This document shows positions 1-12,001 of a DNA stretch of 64,000 nt, piece by piece. Both the position numbers and the translations under genes were made by a program. Each line of letters begins with the position of its first letter. The first letter of the stretch is position 1. Source of the stretch: Thelonectria olida (lineage: Eukaryota; Ascomycota; Sordariomycetes; Hypocreales; Nectriaceae); the NCBI GenBank assembly GCA_020736575.1, contig JAGPYM010000009.1:1178001-1242000 (forward strand). Direction: 5' to 3'. The notes under the pieces were generated by a model, which saw only the letters and a program-made list of their open reading frames with translations, had not been told where the DNA came from and made no database searches.

Positions 1-441
1 CGATGGGTGACCGGGGCTTCGGGCTACGATTACCGCAGATACGTAAGATAACGAGGGAGAAGAGCCTATCAAGAGATGATACCAGCGAACAAGAGATTAG
101 GACTGACCCGGACCCCACCCCCAAGATGATGGCACGCCTACGACGCTCATGGCTGTGGATCGGCAGCCCCTCCCCCGCAATCGGCTGACCTCTGGACTCG
201 TTGCGTTGGGGTAGCTCGTTTAGACTTGCCTGTTGTTGCTGCTCCTATCACCGGCAAGCATGATGACATGGCGTTGCAAGGATGCTGCGTTGAGATGCTG
301 CGAGGAGAAGCTTTGACAGTTCTCTTCAATGGCAACGGCGTCCAAACAGCGTGACGACGACGATTAGGCCCGGGAATAACAGCGCCCGTTTCGCTTTTGC
401 TCTTCCGCTTGAGTTCTCGGGCATCACGCATCGCGGTCATT
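1..441. other. upstream gene-free stretch
   Basis: No open frame here has an ATG and recognisable protein content. This is presumed promoter and 5' leader of the flavin amine oxidase that starts at 442. Several GATA cores occur (for example near 71-80 and 360-367), but none is clustered enough to call a site. Confidence 0.5.
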
Positions 442-1744
442 ATGTCGGACAGGAGCATTCTCATCGTCGGCGGTGGCACCTTTGGCCTGTCGACGGCCTA
501 TCACCTCGCCAAAGGTGGTTACTCAAACGTTACCGTTTTAGAGAAGAGCCCGTACATGCCACCTGAAGATTCAGCAGGCAATGACCTCAACAAGATCATT
601 CGCGCTGAGTATGAGGATCCGTGGTATGCGGAATTGGCATTGGCGAGTCAATTGATCCAATACCTAGCTATACCTGTGCTCTAATCGTTGTTTTCAATAG
701 GGAGCGATGAAGGAATGGAGAGAAAATCCCCTCTTCGCGCCATACTATCACGAGGTTGGATACCTCCTCGCCAACTCACCCGCCGCTCCCGAAAAGGCGA
801 AGAAGACGCTCGCCAAGTCACTATCATCTATAGCCCAGCATCCTGCCTTTGCAGGGCAGATCAAACCGCTCAAGACTCGGGAGGACATCAGATCAGTCGC
901 TCCGGTCTTTACCGGGCCCATGGAGTGGCGAGGATACTTCAACCGACTTGCTGGATACGCCCATTCTGGCGATGCGCTCAAAGCAACTTACGCAGCCTGC
1001 TGCGATCGAGGCGTCGTATTCCATCTGGGAGAGACCGTTACTAGTCTCGTCTACGGGGGATCCGAATGCCGAGGCGCTACCACAGTTTCGGGCAAACAAT
1101 ACAATGCAGATATCGTCATCCTCACGCTGGGCGCATCGATTGCTAGCCTATTACCGAGCATCAGTTCACAAATCACGGCGAAGGCGTGGAGCGTGGCACA
1201 CGTCCAATTGACAGCGATGGAGGCTGCGCAGCTAAAGGGGATTCCGGTGACGTACGCTCGCGATCTCGGCTTCTTCTTCGAGCCGGATCAAAAGACAAAC
1301 CTTCTTAAAATCTGTCCCTCTGGAGGTGGAATCACAAACTTTGGCGAGGGGAGCATCTCCCTGCCGCCTGTTGATTCGTCATTCATCCCTCGACATGACG
1401 AAGATGGCGTGCGTCGGCTTCTGCGCGAAACGCTTCCCGAACTAGCCCAGCGACCTCTTGTCGACAAGAAGATGTGTTGGGTGGCTGATACTTCTGATTC
1501 CGAGTACATCATTGATTTTGTGCCCGAGAAGGAGGGGTTGATTGTCGTCGCAGGTGATTCGGGGCACGCATTCAAGATGTTACCGGTTGTGGGATCGTGG
1601 GTTAAGATGCTTATTGAGGAGAAAGGCCAGAGCCACAAGAGGTGGCGGTGGAAGAAGAAGGACGGTGAAGACGGAGATGTGAGTTGGAGAGTTGGGAATG
1701 TGTTTGACCTGAAGGATATCAAGGAATTCTCTGTCAAGCTCTAG
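442..1744 (+). CDS. FAD-dependent amine/fructosyl amino acid oxidase-like protein
   Basis: Predicted flavoprotein of the DAO/sarcosine oxidase superfamily, closest in style to fungal fructosyl amino acid oxidases (amadoriases). Those oxidise N-substituted amino acids to an imine plus H2O2. Exon 1 is 442-646 and exon 2 is 705-1744 (414 aa). The start was chosen because it places the FAD-binding GGGTFG motif at residues 10-15, right after the N-terminus. The intron acceptor used (GAG at 702-704) is weak, but it alone keeps frame; a better TAG at 700 would not. Near the C-terminus GDSGHAFKMLP (about 352-362) is the conserved flavin-contact stretch. C326 in CWVADT aligns with the covalent-FAD cysteine of sarcosine and fructosyl-amine oxidases (inference). 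Length fits the usual 410-440 aa. It lies beside an anion permease and a 5-oxoprolinase, which suggests amino-compound scavenging. Substrate cannot be read from sequence; saccharopine or pipecolate oxidases are alternatives. Confidence 0.83.
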
Positions 1745-2419
1745 AACAAGTACGTATGCGAAGACAGCCATGAACGAGTCTAGGCGGGGTAGATATGGAA
1801 ATGTTTAACGAGGAGGAGGAAAACTTATAACAAATTCAACACCTGTTGTGTTTGGGCACACCAAGCCATCCAACAACACCTCAATCTAGCAAAGCCTGCT
1901 GTATTCCTCTACTAAATTACCCTGTGTCTACTCTTGAATTCTTGGATCGCAACCAAACCGAGCTGGCCAACCCCTCACACCTTACTGTTTCTCAAATATT
2001 GTCCGAACACTGATGCTCCTTTGCCAACAAGGGGACTTCGATCTATCAGCATTCGACTTATTATCGTCACCTTCTTAGGACCCATCATGTGAACTTTCTA
2101 GGTATTACACTTCACTGGGATAATAAACCGCGTCTGACTGAGAAACTCTCGGTTCATTTCGCTTTGCATTTTCTTAGCTTCTTTACTTAAAGCGGAAGCT
2201 CGTGAGCGCAATGCAATCACACGCCTCCACCCGGAGCATCAATGGTAAGCAAGGCGTCTTTTACATTCCAACGAAAGAGCTATAAACCAGTTCCTAGTCT
2301 ATCTCTGTCGTGCCGAACCTCACTTAATATTAACCCCTTGCGAACGTAAATTCACATCACCTAGCCTCCGGCGTGTCTTCAAACTACTTAGTCAACCCGA
2401 CCAAAGCGTCACAATAAAA
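1745..2419. other. convergent intergenic region
   Basis: 3' ends of the flavin oxidase (plus) and the permease (minus) face each other here. No coding content was seen; it is AT-richer than the flanks and presumably holds both polyadenylation regions. Confidence 0.5.
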
Positions 2420-4193
2420 CTAGTGAGTGTATCGGAAGTCTTGCTCTTGCTGCTTATCCGTCAAATCTCCCAGGCCCTCAACAGTACCGACCTGAACCTG
2501 TTCCGGCTTGCCGTAAAGGCGGTTGCGGCGGCGGTTCTCCCACACTGTGACGACGAGATACAGCCCGCAGAAGAGCATGCAGACGCAATAGCAACAGAGC
2601 ATAGCAACGACACCCCCGGTGTACTTGGGGGCTTGGTTGGCGCGGAACGTCTGAGGACCGATGAGGTTTCCAACTGTTTTCATATTAGTTTGGACCGAGC
2701 TTTGGGAGCGAATGGAACTCGGCTTACCAGAGTATCCGATAGTGACAAGGGCAAAGGTAACAGCCTTCTTCGTTTGTCCTGCGGTGTTGGCCTGTGGGAG
2801 AGAAACGCAGACGATGTACGGCGCTATAATATTGTCAGTTCTGAATCAGACATTTATCAAAGTAGAGCTGAGTGAACTCACGCCAGTAGAAGTACATAAA
2901 GTACAGTCCCACCATCTGGCCAGCAATGTTGGATCGAGGAATGCCGTAGACCAAGGCAGTGCCCATGAGGGGGAGCAGCAGAGCGATAGACGCCACAATC
3001 GTTCTGCGGTTCTCCCAGCGAGACGCGATGTAGCTGAAAACCCAAGCGCCAGAAGTCGCCAACACACCAAAAGGCATGGTGAGCAAGCTGGACTGGAGAG
3101 CATCGAAGCCGAGGTTCTTGATGATGATGGAGCCAAAGGTCAACAGCCCGCCGTTGGGGATGTTGATAGCAATGTTGAAGAAGAAAATGATCCAGACCTT
3201 GACGTCAAGGAGAGCCTCCCAGACCTGATCCCACTTCCACTCGTTGTCCTTGTTGGCGATGCCGGTTCGGTTCTCGGCCAGTCGCTGAGTTGCGTAGAAC
3301 TTTTCCTCCTCGGTCAAAAACTTTGCGTTCATCGGGTTGTCTGGCAGAACGAAAAAGAGGAAGATGGAATAGCAAATGTTGATGGTGCCGGTGAGGAGGT
3401 AGAGGTATTGCCAGCGCTTGAGGGGTGCATCTTCCGGGATGTAGCCGATGACCCAGGAGAAGAAGCCGTTGAAGATGGACGAGAAGTAGGCAAAGATGAC
3501 TTGAATAATAAGCATACATCAACCAACGAGGAAAGGGTTTGAAGACTTACTCGCGTTTCGCGTGGGTTGCTCGTTCTTGCGATAGAAGGAAGCGATAATC
3601 ATGGTCAAGCTTGGCGTGATGGCGGCCTCAACGAACCCGAGCAAGCATCGCAGAGTCATGAATCCTGCCCAGTTATGGCACGCAGGGTAGAGGATGGTCA
3701 AGGAAGACCAGGTTATGGATGCGCAGCAGAGAAGTCTTCCTGGCGGAACACGCTGAACCAGGTACGACATGGTGAAGAGACCGACGAGTTGCTGAGAATT
3801 AGTTAGTCATCGCTCTCGAGAAAAGGGACCTCAGTATGTCGAGAGGAGCCAGGTACTTACACCGAGAGACAAAACGCTACCCAGCCAACTATACTCTTCA
3901 CCGGTGAGGTTGTTATCCTCTCTAAAGTCGTACAGGGCGGCGGTTCCTAGCTGGACCTTGTCGACGGCTCCTAGAGTGGCTGTGAGGAAGCAGAGGGGAA
4001 TCATCCACGCATCAATCTTCTTCTTGACCCTCTTCTCGATCTCGGGCGTCATGGGCGGATAGTCCTGATGCGCAGCGACAAACTTTGCCGCCTCGCCTTG
4101 GACCTTGGCATCGTTGTTGATGTCGATCTCGGTGGTGTCGCCGTTGCCCTGTGAGGGGACGCGCTCGACGCTCTTGGAGTCTTCAGGAGCCAT
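2420..4193 (-). CDS. MFS anion permease, allantoate permease (Dal5) type
   Basis: Twelve-pass plasma-membrane transporter of the anion:cation symporter family (TC 2.A.1.14), which moves allantoate, ureidosuccinate, nicotinate or similar organic anions with protons. Five exons on the minus strand: 4193-3861, 3791-3551, 3499-2882, 2823-2728, 2673-2420 (513 aa). All junctions keep frame and have GT/AG ends. Family marks: a cytoplasmic N-terminus of about 65 residues, then DAWMIPLCFLTATLGAVDK in TM1; PYIVCVSLPQANTAGQTKKA before TM10; and VGNLIGPQTF, split by the last intron. It is divergent from the 5-oxoprolinase gene, with about 680 bp of shared promoter carrying GATA-factor motifs, so nitrogen-repressed uptake is plausible. 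The true substrate is unknown; an oxoproline or amino-acid derivative is a guess from context. Confidence 0.9.
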
Positions 4194-4875
4194 GGCAATG
4201 ATGTTGTGCGACGTTGAAAGGACAAAAGGTGAGTTCGCCTGAGAGTATCCAAGTGTCCCAATCGACGAGGCTGCGACCTAAGTCTAGATTTTATAACCCG
4301 TCTTATCGCGTCCTTTGAAGCGCACAGAATCACCCCCTCTTCAAAGCTCGGTCTATGGATGGTGTCCCCAGACAAGGCCACCTTGATCAATATCCTTGAT
4401 CTCTCGACCCCTCTCCGCATCTACTTTGCCGAGTCACGAACAACATGGTTCGAAACGAGGAGGTTTGTGCCAGTTGTTGAGTCATGTCACCAGCACAACT
4501 GCGGGGGAAAGCGATAGCCCTGCGATAGGCGATACTCCGCCATTGCGAGGCAACTCGAATCGAAGAACCCTGCCATCGTTAGCGTGGTTGCGACTCGGGA
4601 TATCCTGGTACGACGCTGCGCGGTGGCATTTCGTGCGTGAGGGGGGTGTGGGTCAAAGAGACAAGGGCTACAGCTTGGGGCAGTTCGAATCGAGCGACGA
4701 TTTGATATGGAGGTTATCACCGGCTTCGGCAATCATGTTAGCAGCGAGAGAGGAGAAGCATGGCTGACATGCAGTACATCTTGTATATATCAACTGGCTT
4801 GGCCCAGAGAGTCACGATAGAGAATGCAACAAGACTCAGACGATTATCTAGTCAACCACCTCCAAATTCCCAGTC
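4194..4875. promoter_or_regulatory. shared divergent promoter with GATA-factor motifs
   Basis: This 682-bp gap separates the start codons of the permease (minus) and 5-oxoprolinase (plus). HGATAR, the AreA/Nit2 recognition sequence, occurs as CGATAG at 4512-4517 and 4523-4528, as TGATAA on the minus strand at 4714-4719, and as CGATAA on the minus strand at 4303-4308. Two sites lie 11 bp apart, the close spacing usual for functional GATA-factor sites in fungi. Function is inferred from motif and context only. Confidence 0.5.
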
Positions 4876-7800
4876 ATGGCTGTCACAACGTCACAACAGG
4901 TACCTCCCAAGAGTATCAAGTTCGCTATTGGTATGTATCCTGTCTTCACTGTGGCATTGAACCTGGCTCGCTGACATGGCTTCAACCTAGATCGAGGCGG
5001 CACCTTCACCGATGTTTGGGCTTCTATCCCCGGTCAGCCGGATGTAGTGGCCAAGCTCCTATCGGTGGATCCCGGCAACTATGCAGATGCTCCATCGGAA
5101 GGTGAGTCGAGAAACGCATAGATAACATAGTATCATCGAACTAGAGCTCAACTCGAGATCAGGTATTCGTCAAGTTCTTCAGAGTGTCAGTGGGGTCTCA
5201 ATCGAGCGAGGTGCTCCTATCCCCAAGGACTTGATTCATTCAATTCGCATGGGCACAACGGTTGCTACGAACGGTGAGTAATCCTCAGCTCTACTACTAA
5301 TATGCCTATGCCTAACATCTGCCATAGCCCTTCTAGAACGAAAAGGCACCCGGCACGCATTCATCGTGACCAAGGGCTTCCGAGATCTCCTCGACATTGG
5401 CTATCAATCAAGGCCGAAGCTGTTTGAGCTGGGCATCAAAAAGCCCCAACTACTCTACGATGAGGTCGTCGAAGTCTCGGAGCGCATCACCGTCGAGGGC
5501 TTTGACGAAAACCCCGATGGAGTTGACACCAGCCTCGAGGAGATACCCGGTGTGCTCGTTAAGGGCATCACCGGTGACATGCTCCGCATCATTCGACCCT
5601 TGGACGAGGACGAGGTCCGCACCAAGCTCCGCAAGATTAAAGAGTCGGGAGTTGATGCTTTGGCTATCTGCCTCGCCCACTCGTATCTCTATCCCACGCA
5701 CGAAGATCGGATTGCCGAGATTGCTCGCGAACTCGGCTTCAGCCATGTGTCAACTTCATCAAACGTCGGCGCAAAGATGATCAAGATGATCTCTCGTGGC
5801 AGTTCTGCGTCTGTCGATGCGTACCTCACCCCGGAGATTGTCAGATACATCGGTGGATTTGCAAAGGGCTTCGAGGGCGGAAACCTCGGGGGTGTCTCTT
5901 GCGAGTTCATGCAGAGCGATGGCGGTTTGGTTGGCCACAAGAGCTTTCGCGGTCTTCGCGGCGTCCTGAGCGGCCCTGCAGGTTAGTTATTTCGCTAACT
6001 AGCAGGGGAAATATGAATTCTAACAAGTCATCTAGGTGGCGTCGTGGGCTACGCTCGAACTTCATACGACGGCAAATCTCCAGTGGTGGGATTCGACATG
6101 GGCGGCACTTCGACTGATGTGAGTCGTTTTGGCGGCTCTTTCGAGCACGTCTTTGAAACCACAACGGCCGGCGTGTCGATACAAACTCCGCAGCTGGACA
6201 TAAACACTGTCGCAAGTGGTGGTGGAAGTATTTTGTTCTGGAGCAATGGACTCTTCAAAGTCGGACCAGAAGTAAGCCTCGCTTGGATTCTCCTCCTCTT
6301 CCGTGGTGGCTGACGTGCCCAAGAGCGCTGGAGCTCACCCAGGCCCTGCTTCGTACCGAAAGGGCGGCCCGTTGACTGTTACAGATGCCAATCTCTTGTA
6401 AGTATTCCCACGGAACATGAAGACGGGCCATAAAGCGCTTACTCTTTCCCCTCTAGCCTCGGCCGATTAATCCCAAAGTTCTTTCCTGCCATCTTTGGTC
6501 CCGAGGAGAACCTCCCGCTTGATTACGACCTGGTAGCCGAGAAGTTCGAGGCTCTGACGGCCCAGATCAGCGCCGATTCAGGACGCAACATGACTGCGTA
6601 TGAAGTCGCCCACGGCTTCATCGACATTGCAAACGAGTCCATGAGTCGACCAATCCGTGCGCTGACCGAGGCGAGAGGATTCGAGACGGCCGAGCACAAT
6701 CTATCATGCTTCGGCGGTGCAGGCGGCCAACATGCATGCGAGATCGCTGCCAAACTGGGAATCAAGAGGATTATTGTCCACAAATACTCGAGCATTCTGT
6801 CAGCCTACGGCATGGCCCTCGCAGAAGTCGTCCAAGAGGCCCAGGAGCCTTGCTCCGAGACTCTCTCTACCGAAAGCCTGCCTCGACTTCAACAACGAAT
6901 CAAGGTACTTCGAGAGCAAGTTCTCGAGGCCCTGCTCGGGCAGGGAATCCAACAAGATGCAATGGTCTACGAGCCGTTCCTCAACCTTCGCTACCACGGC
7001 ACGGACACCAACTTTATGATTGAAGAGCCTGCAGACGGGGACTGGAGGGCAGCGTTAGAGCGAGAACACTTCAGAGAGTTGTCTTTTGTTTTTCCTAGTT
7101 CTCGAAAGGTCATCGTGGACGATATCCGAGTTCGAGGTGTCGGCAAGAGCGGCGAGGTCAGCCACGACAATGAGCGTCTGGTGAAGGAGCTCAAGACCAT
7201 GTCCTTCTTCAATGTGACGTCTAGGGAGGTCGAAAAGGTAAGTCAAGATCGAGTGTGCTCTTTGGAGCAGACTGCTAACTCAACACAGTCGCAAACATAC
7301 TTTGGAGGTGCCGGACCTCAGTCAACCAACGTCTATCTCCTCGGCGACCTGAAGGCTGGCAGCACTATCAGCGGACCAGCCATGATTATCGACAACACTC
7401 AGACTATTGTCGTTGTCCCTGGCGCCCAGGCTCGCGTTTTGACATCCCACGTTGTCATTGACCTTGACAAAGGAGAATCTCAAGCAGCTTCTGTCAGTCT
7501 CGCCACCGAAGCTGTCGATCCCGTCAAGCTGAGCATCTTCTCTCACCGATTCATGAGCATCGCTGAGCAAATGGGCCGGACCCTGCAGAAGACCAGTTTG
7601 TCGCTAAACATCAAGGAACGATTGGACTTTTCGTGCGCCATCTTCAGTCCGGATGGAGAGCTTGTAGCCAACGCGCCGCATGTTCCCGTTCACCTGGGAA
7701 GTATGAGCTACGCTGTCAAGTACCAGCACCAGATTCATCTTGGCAAAGTGAAGCCGGGCGATGTGCTAGTCTCCAACCACCCAGAGGCAGGAGGCACCCA

Positions 7801-9364
7801 TTTACCAGGTGAGTTTTACTCTTATGATGATCAGTGATTCCACGATGCTAACAGTCTTCACAGATATTACCGTCATCACTCCGGTCTTTGACGAAGATGG
7901 CAAGACTATCTGCTTCTACACTGCGTCTCGTGGACATCATCTTGATATTGGTGGATATGAAGGAACTTCAATGCCTCCGTGAGTGAGATGCTACAATGGC
8001 CGCCAACATGAAAGCTAACTCCCGCTAGGAACTCCACTGAACTCTGGCAAGAAGGCGCTGCAATCAAGTCCTTCTTCCTTGTCCGCGATGGTCACTTTGA
8101 TGAAGAGGGCATCGTCCAAATCCTTCTCGAGCCCGGCAAGTATCCGGGCTGCAACGGATCGCGCCGTCTGGGCGACAACCTGTCGGATCTAAAAGCCCAA
8201 GTAGCTGCGAATCACAAAGGAAGTACTCTCATCCAGACCTTGATGCAGGAGTATGGAAAGAGTGTCGTTCACTTCTACATGCGGAAGATCCAAGAAAACG
8301 CCGAGGTCGCGGTCCGCGCCTACTTCAAGTCAGCTTACAAACGCTTTGGAACAAGGCCCTTGCGAGCGACTGAGAAGCTGGACAACGGATCAACAATGAG
8401 AGTGGCTATAAGCCTTCGAGAGGATGGATCGGCTACCTTCGACTTTACCGGCACCAGCTGCGAGATGTTGTCCAACATGAATGCTCCCCCGGCCATCACG
8501 TATTCCGCCCTCATCTACGTCTCTCGCCTACTGATTGGCTCCGATATTCCCCTCAATCAGGGTTGTCTGGCTCCAGCCGAAGTCATTCTCCCCAAGGGAA
8601 CTTTCCTCAATCCTTCAGCTGGCCCTGCAGTCTGCTGCGGCAACACCCTGACCTCGCAGCGACTTGTCGACCTGCTCCTCAAGGCATTCCGCGCAGCATC
8701 TGGTTCGCAAGGCTGCATGAACTGCTTTGGTGTTTTCGGCGGTCGGAACAAGGAGGGAGGCTTTGCGTACGGCTACGGCGAAACCATCTGTGGTGGAGAG
8801 GGAGCAGGGCCGACCTGGCATGGCGCCAGTGGTGTCCAGATTCACATGACGAATACTCGGACGACGGACATTGAGATTATTGAATGGAGATATCCTATCC
8901 TCATGCGCGAGTTCTCGATTAGAAAGGGGAGCGGTGGCCTGGGCCGTTTCAATGGCGGCTGTGGAGTGATCAGGGACTTTGAAAGTCGGTCTCCGTTGAC
9001 GTATTCCATCATTTCTGAGCGCAGAGTCAACCAGCCATACGGTATGATGGGAGGTGAAGCTGGCGAATGTGGTGGTAACTACTGGGTCAAGAAATTGGAG
9101 GATGGCAGCGAGCGATGGGTCAGCATGGGCTCTCGGGGCCAAGTCGACATGCAAGCTGGAGACCGATGTGTTATTCATACACCCGGCGGTGGCGGTTGGG
9201 GTGAGCCTGAAGAAGATGAGACGGAGAATGGTATTCATGGCAATGGTGTGCATGAGAATGGAGTCAACGGAACAAACGGGGTGAATGGAACAGTCAAGGT
9301 GCAGTATCCACGGGCCACTGGCAGCTTTCATGCTTTCAGTGCGGCCCAAGAGGCTGCAAATTGA
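4876..9364 (+). CDS. 5-oxoprolinase (hydantoinase A/B fusion)
   Basis: ATP-dependent cytosolic hydrolase that opens 5-oxo-L-proline to glutamate in the gamma-glutamyl cycle. Ten exons: 4876-4930, 4991-5101, 5163-5273, 5328-5981, 6036-6271, 6324-6397, 6457-7237, 7289-7808, 7864-7978, 8029-9364. Together they give one uninterrupted 1330-aa frame. The hydantoinase A N-terminal domain starts with DRGGTFTD (residues 19-26). The hydantoinase A core carries [14 protein letters not shown], then [11 protein letters not shown]. The hydantoinase B half begins near [20 protein letters not shown] and includes [11 protein letters not shown] and [11 protein letters not shown]. Domain order and size match eukaryotic OXP1-type enzymes (about 1280-1290 aa). 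The extra length is a C-terminal Asn/Gly-rich tail (about 9225-9295) after GGGGWG. A true N-methylhydantoinase is less likely, because A and B are fused. The divergent permease may supply substrate. Confidence 0.93.
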
Positions 9365-12001
9365 GGAACAGGATATGTGATGAGGTGTGAAAGCAGGCAG
9401 TTTAATTTCCCGTGTGTCTGTGGTTTAGTACTCCTTGTTCGCCGGTTCTCCTTCACTCAACAATGGATATAGATAGGGTTGTCTGTTGCCGGGCTTTCGC
9501 TCAAAGTCAACTGAGCACGATTAGCCATCACTAGGAGGCCTCAAACACCTGTCAACAATAGTTCGGCAAGATCACTTCCGGCAATTGATAATCATTCGGA
9601 TTTATTGTCAGCGGTTCCTTAACAGACACCTCCACAAACAGGAACAGGATCGCGACAGGATGCTGAGCTGTTGGAAGAGTGTTTATTAGGGGTTCGAGGA
9701 CTTTCTTTTGGCTTCATTTTGTAGGGTTCATTTTTGAGGATCTGCAAAGGGCGAAGAAGTTAGCGTGGATGACGGGTATGGGTTAGTCGGCGTTGTGGAC
9801 GGTTTGTTGGAAATTCTCTGGGCGCTCCGGTACTTTGCATTGTTTTTTTTAGCATTCTACAACCTAGACCGTATAGGTATGCTTAAATGAGGCTAGTTGA
9901 ATACAGTTTGCATCTTCGCATTATTTGTCGCAGTGTCTAAATCATTGTGCGCTTTAGGCTAGGACACGCTTCAATCTCAAGTTGGGAAGGATAGCTGAGC
10001 TGCAATCGTCTACACATGGGAAACTCTACTTAACTATAGGAGGACAAACATGTAGTTACAAATGTTTGCAGAGACGGCTGGTGCTCACGAATTATGTCTC
10101 AACATCCTAATGCTCACTATACCACACCTGTTGGTGAGCGGACGAAAATCGAAGACCAGATAAGAGAGCTGCTCAGAAAACCCTAGTAAATTCCAATTCT
10201 TTGAGATGAGCTTTCCACCGTTTTGATCCCTTTTGCACTTTGTCATCTACGACGTTGATCAGACATGCTTCCAAATTGTCCATGTATGAGGCCTATGTGA
10301 AAAGCGCACCGAATACTTTCGGCCGAAGTCAAATGCTGAAACTATTAGGTTTCGCAAAGAACTAATAAAGGAGTGGAAGGGGGAGAGGAGAGTTTTCGTC
10401 GATCGCAGGGCTTCTCACGATCTCAAGCCGATGATCGGGCAGAAACGGGAGGATAACAGTGGTCGTTCTAGAGGTAATGAGGAAGCCAGGTACTGGTCGC
10501 TGCCACTTATGGTCAGATATACCGCTTCCATTATTGATATTCGAATAATTTGGGGATGGGGCTGTTTAATTACGTCTTCTACGCCACGCTATACGACTCG
10601 TCACTTGGCTATTGCATCTTAGTCACGGGTTTGAACACTGCTTTCCGATGCTTCTTTGCATGTTTCCTACTCCATGGTTCTCGGAGTCGAAGCCCCGAGG
10701 GCAGCAGCCACGACAAACTAGTGGTGGTAATACATTGCATTATGGCAGCTCTGTTACCTAGTCAACGTCGTCTCTGCTCTCTTAGCTCCCGACAGCCACA
10801 CATTAGAGTAGCTCTATCTCAACAACAGCCACGATCTAGACCCCGATAACCAGATAAACCGGCCGGCTAGTGCTTCTACATGGGCTTCGGCATTAGTTGG
10901 TTCCTGATGACAGCTGACCCCAAGACACACCTGACGCACAACCACCACCGCAACAACCAGCCCTCTTCGGAGCCGAGTAACTTTCTGGGGAAACCCAACG
11001 GGCGTGTAACCTCTTCCGATCATAAACTTTGGTAGTCTCCAGCTGAAAAAGAAAAAAATCGTACCAAACTCGAGTTAAACTTCCATGACATGGAGGAGGG
11101 GCAACCCCCATGTCTCTGGCTGCTAGGGTATCCCATTGGCGCAGCAAACGAGTCAGGCATATAAGTTGGGGAGACGGGGATGTAATTACACGCCCCGTAT
11201 TTATTGAGTTCGCTAGATTTCGCAATTGCCATGCGGAGAATTGCAGAAAACGGCCACCTTCGCGGGCGGCGGGCGGCTAGATCACGCGATTCGGGCACGG
11301 AGAACTCTCAGACCCTGTGCTGAAACCGAGCGTCTTCGGCCGAAGCCATGTCTTGAAAAGTTCAATGATCCCGGGGAAGCCTTCAGCGGAGAGAGAGAAC
11401 GAGGTCTGGAGTCTTCGCTTAGCAGCCGGGATCCGAATCACCTATCCTGATTCCAGACCTGGACATTCTGCAACTTACGTAACTTGGTAGTCAACGCCAG
11501 CTCTGTCTTATGAAACGAACGGCGCAGGCGCGGAATCGGTTCAGCTCCTTCTCCCCTCCGGTTTTGCTTGGCCGTTCCCAGGGGCGAGGAGAGAATGCCG
11601 ACGTCGGTCAGGTTCCAAGGTGAGCGAGTCAGTTGTGTGCATCTCTAGCCCAGTCAACGCCCACGTTCCGGCTTTGGGAACCGGGTCCGCACGCGATGTG
11701 AACCGCCATCCTAGCAATCCTTTATCATTCGCATTGTATTGCTCGGGCCACTTCCGCGCTGCCTCGCAGGGGAACATACGACGAAGGAGCTAGCTCTCAC
11801 GCCGCAAGATGGACCCTTGGCTCTGGCCCTACGAGCCTCGGCGGGCGCGATGTCGATTCCACAGGCCTAGCTGCTTGTCAAGCTGAGACCTGGACGGGCA
11901 TGGGGTTGCATTTCTTTAACTGTAGAACGTGGCCCCCTTGTTGAGTCTTGGTGATCTCTCCGCCAGCCATTCTCGGTCGAAAATCTGACTTGCGCGCCGC
12001 A
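9365..12001. other. 2.6-kb gene-free block
   Basis: Read in six frames, this block has only short open frames (under about 110 codons) without ATG-led recognisable proteins or consistent splice patterns. It holds a T-rich tract around 9841-9850. No tRNA, transposon terminus or repeat array was found. It may contain a non-coding transcript or long regulatory DNA, but nothing supports a specific call. Confidence 0.45.

Noticed and set aside
2661..3542. 293-codon plus-strand frame across the permease gene
   Set aside because: Antisense shadow; the minus strand shows a full five-exon MFS protein.
8615..9349. 244-codon minus-strand frame inside the 5-oxoprolinase
   Set aside because: Antisense to a conserved hydantoinase B exon; no known domain.
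10318..11345. Two CGG-CCG palindromes (TTCGGCCGAA at 10318-10327, CTTCGGCCGAAG at 11334-11345)
   Set aside because: Short palindromes of this size are expected by chance in such a length; no gene nearby links them.
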